Assembly (NCBI RefSeq): GCF_038007465.1
Contig: NZ_JBBOXF010000001.1
Span: 1,925,001 to 1,989,000 of the forward strand
Length of the DNA stretch: 64,000 nucleotides
Source of the DNA: Sporosarcina sp. FSL K6-1508
Lineage (GTDB): Bacteria; Bacillota; Bacilli; Bacillales_A; Planococcaceae
Direction of reading: 5' to 3'
The notes under the pieces: generated by a model
What the model was told of the DNA's origin: nothing
Databases searched by the model: none
The model's input: only the letters and a program-made list of their open reading frames with translations
Translations under genes and position numbers: made by a program
Shown: in pieces, positions 52,497-60,535 of the stretch
How the letters are laid out: each line of letters starts with the position of its first letter
Numbering within the stretch: the first letter of the stretch is position 1

Positions 52497-54656
52497 ATGG
52501 AAGAATTTGATTTGATTCAAAAGGTAAGGGCTGGGGAGATTGAGGCTTTTGAAAAATGGATGGACATCTATTCTGTAGACATTGAATGTTTCGCTGTGCA
52601 ATATGGCTGTTCGGTAAAACAGGTGGGCGAAGTAGCGGAGGAAACGTTTAGAAATTTACATAATCAGCTGGATTCCCTTAACAATGAAGAATCGCTTGTT
52701 TGTGCACTATATAAAAATGCATTAACTAGTGTTAAACATGTTCAACAAGCTGATCGAACGAATGAAATGATATTCCCTTTTGAGGAGGATCAGGAATTAC
52801 ATGACCGGATTGCCCAGCTTGGAACTGCGATTAAAGTACCTTTTATACTATCGAGGTTTCATAAACTGACTGATTTTGAGATTGCAGCAATTACAGATAC
52901 TTCTGTGGAAATCGTGGAACGAGCAATTACTGAAGCGTCCCATAACTTAGAAGTTGCGCAATTAGATAAAAAGCTGGAATTCCTTTATAAGTCATATGGG
53001 CGAATAACGACTTCATTCAGAAAAGAGCAGGTTTTGGCAAAACCGCAAAAGGAGATACAGGCGACTGGGAAATTGAAACAAACGCTATCTAAGAAGGCCA
53101 TAATATCCTGGATTGCAGGGGTACTCGTTCTTCTCATTCTTGTAGCAGTCCCAGTTGTTACAGGGGAAGAGTATAAAAAAGCTTCAGCAGAAAGATATAT
53201 TGAACGGCTGAAAGCTACGTTTGAGAAGGAAATTGATAGCCGTTATATCCAATTGGGTCTGACGAAATTGACTGAAAAAGATAGGATCGTATTGGGTCAT
53301 AATATGTTCGATGACCAAGCACGTGAAGAATTCGAGGCGATGACGAGCAGATACGAACGCGTTATTGCTGAAACGGGAACACTGAATAAAAAGAAGATTA
53401 ATGAGGAGTACAAAGAAATAATAAAAACAGTAGAGTTACCATCTGAAATGGCTGAGCAACTAGTTAAAAATTCACATGCGAACGATAAGGTGAAAAGCGA
53501 GGAATTCATAAAGGACTATTTGAAACAGTATGACATAATCCAACAAGCGTATTACATGATATTTATAAAACATGAACAAGTTATCACGGATGCAATCGGT
53601 AGTGAAGGCAGATCTCTCGAGAAGTTTATGGAGAAAAAAGATACCTATCCTGAAGACTTGCAAAAAGCATTGGATGGAATGATTAAACAAAACATCTACC
53701 CAACTTTTATAAATGAATGGGGAATAGTATCTCCAAGTTACGGCAGTAATGATTTCAGTGCTAAAATCCGATCCTCAATTCATAAAGATTTAGGTGGTTT
53801 TTTTACATTATTGGAATCCGGCCCTTTCGTCTCTTATCCGGGCCTATCACATTCTCTTAATGATTCGGTTGATTATTTATTGGATATGGAAAAAACCTTG
53901 ATGGCGACAACGATGGATGATGAAAAAACGTACATGCTCGGTGGGGCTTACAGCGAACTCTTTTATGAAATCATAGGAGGGGAGGATCCCGATAGTATAT
54001 TGGGAACTGATGGTAAGGTGAAAAAGGAGTTTCGTAAGGCTTGGAAAAGAATAGAATCTGCTGAAGAGGAGTCACCGTCAGCTTACTTTATGAAAATGAT
54101 TAGTAGCGAAATGAAGGCGGGAGACTGGACTGGATCGGAAAGCCGTAATCGTTTTCAACCATTTCAACTTAAGCGGGCGTTGAAACTTACTAAAAGTGGA
54201 GAACTTGATACTTCTAAAAAGGATGGAATTAATAAACCCGAGACGGATATTGAGATGGTGTCATTTCCTAATCATTACTTTGAGAAGACAGTTAGAGATA
54301 CTTACTATTCATTCTCGTCGAAACTTGACCAATCTGAATTACAGGGGGTAAGTCCTTTGGTTATTTTAGGTGTCTATTTTTTTGCAAATGATCAAGAAGA
54401 TCCAGAAACAATGTGGCATCTATACAGTGAAACACAAATTTCAGCCACGCTTGAAGAATTTACCGAAGAATGGAGGCCATTAGACATGAATTTTTTTAGT
54501 CTAGATACTCTCAATTTTAATGGTATCGAAGAAGTGGCAGGTTCAATCGGATTTTACCGCGGAAATGAGTATGTTAACGGTGCACAGATGGTTTTGAATA
54601 ATGATTTAGTATGGGAAATCGATCATATTGACTTAGATATGCTGCTAGTTGAATAA
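52497..54656 (+). CDS. membrane-tethered ECF sigma-like protein, paralogue 1
   Basis: A 719-residue protein of unrecognised family with clear parts. Residues 1-85 resemble ECF sigma region 2 (LIQKVRAGEIEAFEKWM, then VGEVAEETF). Residues about 99-158 resemble region 4 (LGTAIKVPFILSRFHKLTDFE, then IAAITDTSVEIVERAI). A short basic linker leads to one hydrophobic helix at 201-222 (ISWIAGVLVLLILVAVPVV), then about 495 residues predicted outside the cell, without any cysteine. GAGAGGA supports the ATG at 52497. A full paralogue follows 15 bases later. It may be a membrane-held sigma factor or a sigma-derived sensor; function is unknown. Confidence 0.75.
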   Translation: MEEFDLIQKVRAGEIEAFEKWMDIYSVDIECFAVQYGCSVKQVGEVAEETFRNLHNQLDSLNNEESLVCALYKNALTSVKHVQQADRTNEMIFPFEEDQELHDRIAQLGTAIKVPFILSRFHKLTDFEIAAITDTSVEIVERAITEASHNLEVAQLDKKLEFLYKSYGRITTSFRKEQVLAKPQKEIQATGKLKQTLSKKAIISWIAGVLVLLILVAVPVVTGEEYKKASAERYIERLKATFEKEIDSRYIQLGLTKLTEKDRIVLGHNMFDDQAREEFEAMTSRYERVIAETGTLNKKKINEEYKEIIKTVELPSEMAEQLVKNSHANDKVKSEEFIKDYLKQYDIIQQAYYMIFIKHEQVITDAIGSEGRSLEKFMEKKDTYPEDLQKALDGMIKQNIYPTFINEWGIVSPSYGSNDFSAKIRSSIHKDLGGFFTLLESGPFVSYPGLSHSLNDSVDYLLDMEKTLMATTMDDEKTYMLGGAYSELFYEIIGGEDPDSILGTDGKVKKEFRKAWKRIESAEEESPSAYFMKMISSEMKAGDWTGSESRNRFQPFQLKRALKLTKSGELDTSKKDGINKPETDIEMVSFPNHYFEKTVRDTYYSFSSKLDQSELQGVSPLVILGVYFFANDQEDPETMWHLYSETQISATLEEFTEEWRPLDMNFFSLDTLNFNGIEEVAGSIGFYRGNEYVNGAQMVLNNDLVWEIDHIDLDMLLVE

Positions 54657-54671
54657 GGGGGTGACTTCGTA

Positions 54672-56840
54672 ATGGAAGAACCTAGTCGGATTGAAAAGGT
54701 GAATAATGGGAGTCTTGTAGCATTTGAAGAGTGGATGGATATTTACTCATGTGACATTGAACGGTTTGCTTTTCAGTATGGCTATTCTCCAGAGCAATCC
54801 GGCAAAGTGGCTGAGGCAACTTTTGGAAAAATAGTTACGGTAGTAAAAACTTATGTAAATGAAGATAATATCCAACTTGAGCTATATAAAATAGCGGTCG
54901 AAAAGTGCACGCTTTCTGAATTGATTAGTCCACTTCCAAGTGGCATTTTGGCCTTTGAGGAAGACGAACAGCTACATCATCAGATTGTCCAGTTAACAAG
55001 GGAAGAGAGGTTAGTGTTCATTCTTTCTCGGTTTCATAGTATGAGTGACGAAGAAGTGGCAGTGATTATTGGAATTTCGGTGGATGAAGTACGGCGTTCA
55101 CTCACTGCCACCTTCTATCATCTGAAAGGTGGGAATTTGGAAAAGAGGCTAGAATTTCTCGATAAATCATATAGGAGAGTCCGCTCTTCATTCAGAAAAG
55201 AAATGGTTTTTCGGGATCCGGTTAAAAATTTGACAGAAGTTCGAGTTGAAAAGAAATCAATAACAAAGAAGGTTCTTTTTTCATGGATTGCTGGTGTTCT
55301 TTTACTAATTATCCTGCTTACAATTTCAGTCGTGACAAGCGACGAATACAAGAAGTCTTCCGATGAAAAGTATCTAGCGCGCTTGAAAACTTCTTTTGAA
55401 AATGAAATAGCAACAAAGTTCAAGACATTAGGGCTCGTTGAACCTAAAAGGGAAGAGCAAGAATTCTACGGAGACATGAACGGGCATGACGAACGTCAAC
55501 AGTTTGAGGAGTTAACAAAGAAACTTCAAATGCAAATAACTGCCAATGAAAGGATAAACAGGGGAAACGTGCAGGAACAGTACGAAGAAATTATGGCAAA
55601 TTTGGAATACCCTTCCGAAATGATTGCTAAGCTTTTGAAAAATCCATTGACGGATGACAGAGCTGCAAGTGAGGCGTTTATAAAGGCGTATATAAACGAA
55701 GTCAACTGGATTAGTAGTTTGTATGGTGTTGCCTTATACGAATATGAAGGTGTAATTTCAGAAAAACTTGAAAATGGAACGATAGATGTTGAAAAACTAC
55801 TTCTGAAAAAAAATACATATCCAGAAGAGCTTAGAAAAGTTTTGGGAACAATGGAAGATCAAAACCTTGGGCTCTTCAATGACTCAGAATGGAATTACCT
55901 CTATCCTATATATTTGGAAAGTGAAGTGGGTTCGGCGATACGAGATTCAATTCATGAAGATTTTAAAGGATATATAACGTTTTTGGAAACAAATCCAATT
56001 AATTATTCGGCAATTCATTCGGAATCGACTCTTCGACAAATGGCAGATTACATCGTAGAACTAGAGAATGTATTACTTACTGATCAACAAGAGGATCGTT
56101 CCTATCAAAATGTGCTTAATTATTATAACAACCTGTTTTATGAGGGATTTATTCGAAATGAAGATGGTCGGTTAAGGGGAAGTGATGGGAAATTGAAAAA
56201 AGAGTACCGTTCAGCTTGGGGAAAACTGGCTAACACGGGAGAAGACTCGCCATCGGCCTACATTATGAAACAAATCGTGAAAGAAATGGAAGAGAGTGAC
56301 TGGGAGACGTCGGATAGTTTAGAACGGCTTGAGCACCATCATCTCTATGATGCTGTGGGTCTCGCCAAAAGAGGAGACCTCCACCTATTTTCTTTTGAAA
56401 GTGCCATACAAGAAAACGGGAACGAAGTGGCAGTCAATGATCCTGAGTACGTTCGAGAAGTCGAAACGACTTACGTTAATTTCTCAAAGGGACATATGTA
56501 TAGTACTTTGGCTGGCGTTAAGCCATTAGTCGTATTCGGCGCCTATCTGTATGCCAATGAACAAGAAGATCCAAAGACGATGTGGCATCTGACTAATTAT
56601 GAATCTATTTCGCTTACGGAGGAAGAATACATTACTAATTGGAAGAAACAGAAGTACGACGTTGGAGAGGCGGATACTTTATTCGCGGAGATGGGGCCCA
56701 TTACATTAAATGACGTTCCGATTATCCCAATTAGTTATAGGGATGGAGAAGACCTTATCTATGATGGGTGGTTAATTTGGGATGAAGGGATAGGAATATG
56801 GTTGATTGAAACAGCTCCGGAAGCTATCGTAGAGCAGTGA
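54672..56840 (+). CDS. membrane-tethered ECF sigma-like protein, paralogue 2
   Basis: A 722-residue protein collinear with the preceding gene. The region 2-like part has AFEEWMDIYSCDIERFAFQYG. The region 4-like part is closer to real sigma factors: LTREERLVFILSRFHSMSDE, then EVAVIIGISVDEVRRSL. One helix at about 200-222 (FSWIAGVLLLIILLTISVV) separates it from a cysteine-free extracytoplasmic domain of about 500 residues. Both copies share C-terminal landmarks such as AN(D/E)QEDP(E/K)TMWHL and a central SPSAY motif. AAGGGGGTGA at 54656-54664 precedes the ATG. No separate anti-sigma gene is present. Confidence 0.75.
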   Translation: MEEPSRIEKVNNGSLVAFEEWMDIYSCDIERFAFQYGYSPEQSGKVAEATFGKIVTVVKTYVNEDNIQLELYKIAVEKCTLSELISPLPSGILAFEEDEQLHHQIVQLTREERLVFILSRFHSMSDEEVAVIIGISVDEVRRSLTATFYHLKGGNLEKRLEFLDKSYRRVRSSFRKEMVFRDPVKNLTEVRVEKKSITKKVLFSWIAGVLLLIILLTISVVTSDEYKKSSDEKYLARLKTSFENEIATKFKTLGLVEPKREEQEFYGDMNGHDERQQFEELTKKLQMQITANERINRGNVQEQYEEIMANLEYPSEMIAKLLKNPLTDDRAASEAFIKAYINEVNWISSLYGVALYEYEGVISEKLENGTIDVEKLLLKKNTYPEELRKVLGTMEDQNLGLFNDSEWNYLYPIYLESEVGSAIRDSIHEDFKGYITFLETNPINYSAIHSESTLRQMADYIVELENVLLTDQQEDRSYQNVLNYYNNLFYEGFIRNEDGRLRGSDGKLKKEYRSAWGKLANTGEDSPSAYIMKQIVKEMEESDWETSDSLERLEHHHLYDAVGLAKRGDLHLFSFESAIQENGNEVAVNDPEYVREVETTYVNFSKGHMYSTLAGVKPLVVFGAYLYANEQEDPKTMWHLTNYESISLTEEEYITNWKKQKYDVGEADTLFAEMGPITLNDVPIIPISYRDGEDLIYDGWLIWDEGIGIWLIETAPEAIVEQ

Positions 56841-56869
56841 CTGTATATGGCTATCAGACTGCCATAATT

Positions 56870-56898
56870 TTGCTTGCCCTTTATAAACATGGTATAAT
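56870..56898 (+). promoter_or_regulatory. sigma-A promoter of yugI
   Basis: TTGCTT at 56870-56875 and TATAAT at 56893-56898 are 17 bases apart, with TGG before the -10 box (extended -10). Confidence 0.75.
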
Positions 56899-56953
56899 TT
56901 TAAGTGGCCTTAAGGGCAGAATCGATACCAAAATAGATTGGGAGCTGTTTTAA

Positions 56954-57328
56954 ATGGCGCGAAAATATGAAGCTGGAGAAGAATTTTCCGGCAAAGTAAC
57001 AGGCATTCAACCATACGGTGCATTTGTTGCACTTGACGATGAGACACAAGGACTTGTCCACATTTCTGAAATCACGTACGGATTTGTAAAAGACATTAAT
57101 GAATTTCTCGCTATTGGACAAGAAGTGAAAGTGAAAGTATTAGAAGTAGACGAAGCGGCAGGGAAGATCAGTCTATCAATCCGAGCTCTTCAAGAAGCAC
57201 CGGCTGCAACACGAAAAGACGACCGTCCGCGCAAGTCATTGCAAGCACGTGTCGACGAAAGTGATGCAGAAGGCTTCAATTCTTTGAAAGACAAACTTCA
57301 AGACTGGATCGAAAAGTCTGGACAATAA
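56954..57328 (+). CDS. yugI: S1-domain general stress protein YugI (GSP13)
   Basis: A 124-residue RNA-binding protein. Residues 5-78 form one S1 domain (GKVTGIQPYGAFVALDDETQ, GLVHISEI, GKISLSI). The tail is charged and Lys/Arg-rich. The protein associates with ribosomes in B. subtilis and is stress-inducible. It matches in length and sequence. Its promoter lies 55 bases upstream. Confidence 0.9.
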   Translation: MARKYEAGEEFSGKVTGIQPYGAFVALDDETQGLVHISEITYGFVKDINEFLAIGQEVKVKVLEVDEAAGKISLSIRALQEAPAATRKDDRPRKSLQARVDESDAEGFNSLKDKLQDWIEKSGQ

Positions 57329-57369
57329 AAAATGAGGAAAAGGCAATTATGCCTTTTCCTCATTTTTTA
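57327..57369. terminator. bidirectional terminator between yugI and rocR
   Basis: AATGAGGAAAAGGC and GCCTTTTCCTCATT form a 14-bp stem with A- and T-tails. It overlaps the last codons of the rocR-like gene. Confidence 0.9.
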
Positions 57370-58666
57370 ATTTCCGCAAACGGTACTGTAAATTCTGCCT
57401 GCTCATACCAAGCGCATGCGCAGTTTTCGTGATGTTCTTATCATTGAGCTTCATTGCTTTTTGTAAATAATAGACTTCCACCTCACGCAAAAATTGATCT
57501 AGTGGCAGCAACTCTTTGCCTGGCTGGATAATAAAATCAGCGGCTTGTGTGGGTTCATCTGTGATATCTGCGCTCTTCATTCTGAAATGCAGAGGGAGAA
57601 GATCATAGGTAATGGCAGTTTCAGACATCGCCAAGGAAGAGATCTCATCGAGAAGAAATTCGAGTTCTCGGGTGTTTCCTGGCCAATCATATCCGAGGAA
57701 AAGATGCTCAACTTCTGGAGTGATCTCTTTAAGCGGAGAACCGTAACGCTCACTACGCCGTTCCAAATAAGCTGAAATGAACGGTAATATGTCTTCCTTC
57801 CGCTTTCTGAGAGGAGGAATCCGGATGGTGAACGAAGCAAAGAAATAATATAGATCTTTCAATAATGTTCCTGACGCGATTAATTCTACAGGATCATCCC
57901 CGATGCTAGCAATGAATTGCCGGTTACTATGAGGCGTTTTTAAAAGGATCGATAGCAGATTCTGCTGTAGTGGAATTGACAGCAAATCGATTCTTTCGCA
58001 AAATAACGTCAATGTTTCTGCTACCTCTAAGTCCTCACTCAAACGTCCAATAGGTATAGGATCTGAACTATGACAGAAAAGGGTATAGAATAGGGTGTTG
58101 GAAGGCGATAGTTCATTATGTATGCTTTCCGCAATAAGATCTTTACCTGTGCCCGTTTCTCCTATTAATAGTACCGGCAACTTTGCCCGTGCCGCTTTTT
58201 TGCCAGTTGTAATTACTGCTTTCATAAGCGGAGAGGAAGCAATAAGTTGGTTAAATGTAACGGGATCACTATTTTTCCGAAATGGCTGAAGCACAAATTT
58301 CTCAAGAGCTGTAACGTCGCGGGCTAATTCAACGGCTCCAATAAGGATTTCACGATCAAAAATCGGATACGTATCATTGATTGTCGTAATTTCCGTGCCG
58401 TTCCTATTCCAGTACGTCTGTTTTACATTTAATTGCTCCTTGCCGCTTTGCAACACCTTTAAGAGTGTACTTTCTTCTTGTTCAAAATTGAACAGTTCTA
58501 AAATAGAACGGTCACCGACGTCTTCAAGAGCGAGCCCTTCGATTTCTTTCATCTTTTCATTGTAGATGACAGTGCGGCCAGTTTTATCAATGGCATGTAT
58601 ACCAACCGCGGCACGGTCAACTGCAAACTGGTAAAAAGGCGAGAGTAATTCGTCGATACTTCTCAA
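57347..58666 (-). CDS. rocR: RocR-like enhancer-binding regulator with degenerate ATPase core
   Basis: A 439-residue regulator with an N-terminal PAS-like sensor (about 10-120), an AAA+ domain (about 138-345) and a Fis-type helix-turn-helix at 393-432 (ITKTAHALGMSRQNLQYRLRKL). Walker A GETGTGKD is at 169-176. The GAFTGA loop that contacts sigma-54 is absent, and the space between Walker A and the Walker B position is short. Walker B reads LFCERI (221-226) where LFLDEI is usual. It is divergent from rocA, so control of arginine/ornithine genes is likely. The start is TTG at 58666 after GGGGGTG. Confidence 0.8.
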   Translation of the reverse strand: MRSIDELLSPFYQFAVDRAAVGIHAIDKTGRTVIYNEKMKEIEGLALEDVGDRSILELFNFEQEESTLLKVLQSGKEQLNVKQTYWNRNGTEITTINDTYPIFDREILIGAVELARDVTALEKFVLQPFRKNSDPVTFNQLIASSPLMKAVITTGKKAARAKLPVLLIGETGTGKDLIAESIHNELSPSNTLFYTLFCHSSDPIPIGRLSEDLEVAETLTLFCERIDLLSIPLQQNLLSILLKTPHSNRQFIASIGDDPVELIASGTLLKDLYYFFASFTIRIPPLRKRKEDILPFISAYLERRSERYGSPLKEITPEVEHLFLGYDWPGNTRELEFLLDEISSLAMSETAITYDLLPLHFRMKSADITDEPTQAADFIIQPGKELLPLDQFLREVEVYYLQKAMKLNDKNITKTAHALGMSRQNLQYRLRKLKNEEKA

Positions 58667-58714
58667 GATAAACACCCCCAAAATAATTTTTCTTGTAAAA
58701 TTAATGAATAATAC

Positions 58715-58743
58715 TTGATATCCGCAACAATCTTTTGCATTAT
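58715..58743 (+). promoter_or_regulatory. sigma-A-like promoter candidate of rocA
   Basis: TTGATA at 58715-58720 and CATTAT at 58738-58743 are 17 bases apart. No GG-N10-GC element of the sigma-54 type was found between the two divergent genes. Confidence 0.45.
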
Positions 58744-58808
58744 TATATATGTAATCAATTACTAAGTGCAAATAATCTTTGCGTTTTAACACTATGAGGA
58801 GGAATAAT

Positions 58809-60353
58809 ATGATTCCATATAAACATGAACCGTTTACAGATTTCACAGTTGAAGAGAATAAACAAGCCTTCCTTGAAGCTTTGAAGCAAGTTGAAGGATA
58901 CCTTGGTCAAGACTATCCACTTATTATCGGTGGAGAGCGCATCATGACTGAAGAAAAATTAGTATCAACAAATCCAGCAAATAAAGAAGAAGTAATCGGT
59001 GCCGTTTCTAAAGCGAGTAAAGATCTTGCTGAAAAAGCGATGAAAATTGCTGACGAAACATTCAACACTTGGAAAAAAGTGAAGCCGGAATTCCGTGCAG
59101 ATGTATTATTCAAAGCTGCTGCAATCATTCGACGTCGTAAACACGAATTCTCAGCACTTCTTACAAAAGAAGCAGGTAAACCTTGGAATGAAGCGGATGC
59201 AGATACAGCTGAAGCAATTGATTTCCTAGAGTTCTATGCGCGCAAAATGCTTGAACTTAAAAATGGTATCCCTGTTGAAAGCCGTCCTGGCGAATTCAAC
59301 CGTTTTGACTACATTCCTCTTGGAGTTGGCGTTATCATCTCTCCATGGAACTTTGCATTCGCAATCATGGCGGGAACGACAGTTGCTGCTCTTGTAACAG
59401 GAAATACAGTACTTCTTAAACCTGCATCGACAACACCAGTTGTTGCATACAAATTTATCGAAGTCCTTGAAGAAGCGGGTATGCCAGCAGGTGTTGTTAA
59501 CTACATCCCAGGATCTGGTGCTGAAGTGGGCGACTACCTAGTTGACCACCCAAGAACACGCTTTGTATCATTCACTGGTTCACGCGAAGTCGGAACACGC
59601 ATTTACGAACGTGCAGCTAAAGTGAACGAAGGCCAAATCTGGTTGAAACGCGTTATCGCTGAAATGGGCGGTAAAGATACGATTGTTGTTGATAATGAAG
59701 CAGATCTAGAACTTGCTGCACAATCAATCGTTAAATCTGCATTCGGATTCAGCGGACAGAAATGTTCAGCTTGTTCACGTGCGATTATTCATGAAGACGT
59801 TTACGACCAAGTCGTTGAACGTGTTGGCGTATTGACGAAAGAATTGACGTACGGCGATCCAACTGAACTATCTAACTTCACTGGTCCAGTAATCGATCAA
59901 GCGTCATTCGACAAAGTTATGAGCTACATCGAAATCGGTAAAACAGAAGGTCGTTTAATCGCAGGAGGAACAGGCGACAGCTCGAAAGGATTCTTCGTTG
60001 CACCAACGGTTATTGCGGATCTTGATCCAACAGCACGCGTTATGCAAGAAGAAATCTTTGGCCCAGTTGTCGGTTTGTCTAAAGCGAAGAGCTTCACAGA
60101 AGCTATCGAATTTGCAAACAACACGGATTACGGTCTAACTGGTGCTGTCATCACAAACAACCGTCATCACATCGAACAAGCTCGTGAAGATTTCCATGTT
60201 GGTAACTTGTACTTCAACCGTAATTGCACAGGTGCAATCGTTGGTTACCAACCGTTTGGTGGTTTCAATATGTCAGGTACAGATTCAAAAGCTGGCGGAC
60301 CGGATTACCTACAACTTCATATGCAAGGAAAAACAACATCAGAAACACTATAA
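58809..60353 (+). CDS. rocA: L-glutamate gamma-semialdehyde (P5C) dehydrogenase RocA
   Basis: A 514-residue aldehyde dehydrogenase that oxidises pyrroline-5-carboxylate to glutamate with NAD. It has the catalytic cysteine in SGQKCSACSRA, the NAD-binding PWNFAFAIMAGT and FTGSREVGTRI, and the glutamate in VIAEMGGKDT. GAGGAGGA precedes the ATG at 58809; an in-frame ATG at 58779 is unsupported. Its TAA stop is the first codon of a dispersed repeat. It precedes rocD and rocG. Confidence 0.95.
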   Translation: MIPYKHEPFTDFTVEENKQAFLEALKQVEGYLGQDYPLIIGGERIMTEEKLVSTNPANKEEVIGAVSKASKDLAEKAMKIADETFNTWKKVKPEFRADVLFKAAAIIRRRKHEFSALLTKEAGKPWNEADADTAEAIDFLEFYARKMLELKNGIPVESRPGEFNRFDYIPLGVGVIISPWNFAFAIMAGTTVAALVTGNTVLLKPASTTPVVAYKFIEVLEEAGMPAGVVNYIPGSGAEVGDYLVDHPRTRFVSFTGSREVGTRIYERAAKVNEGQIWLKRVIAEMGGKDTIVVDNEADLELAAQSIVKSAFGFSGQKCSACSRAIIHEDVYDQVVERVGVLTKELTYGDPTELSNFTGPVIDQASFDKVMSYIEIGKTEGRLIAGGTGDSSKGFFVAPTVIADLDPTARVMQEEIFGPVVGLSKAKSFTEAIEFANNTDYGLTGAVITNNRHHIEQAREDFHVGNLYFNRNCTGAIVGYQPFGGFNMSGTDSKAGGPDYLQLHMQGKTTSETL

Positions 60354-60476
60354 GAAAAGCGTAAGCGCCTTAGTAGACCCGACAAGCGCTGGAAGGCCAT
60401 AAGATAAAGGCGCACTTTGCCTTTAACTTAAGGACTGAAGCGACTCGAGGGGCTAGGCGCCGGAGCTAGAAAGTGA
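60351..60476 (+). repeat. dispersed repeat starting at the rocA stop codon
   Basis: It begins TAAGAAAAGCGTAAGCGCC, where TAA is the rocA stop, continues with GACCCG, GCGCTGG, GGACTGAAGCGACTCGAGG and ends GGCGCCGGAGCTAGA. It is nearly the same as 46562-46680 on the minus strand. Confidence 0.85.
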
Positions 60477-60480
60477 TTTA

Positions 60481-60508
60481 ACAGACCCATCTATTGGGTG
60501 GGTCTGTC
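60481..60508 (+). repeat. hairpin between rocA and rocD
   Basis: ACAGACCCA and TGGGTCTGT form a stem without a T-run. It may stabilise the rocA mRNA end or act as a weak terminator. Confidence 0.5.
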
Positions 60509-60535
60509 TCTACATAACAAAGGGGAGGGAAATGT

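Noticed and set aside
58667..58808. Sigma-54 promoter before rocA
   Set aside because: TTGC sequences occur, but no GG lies 10 bases before the GC in either case.
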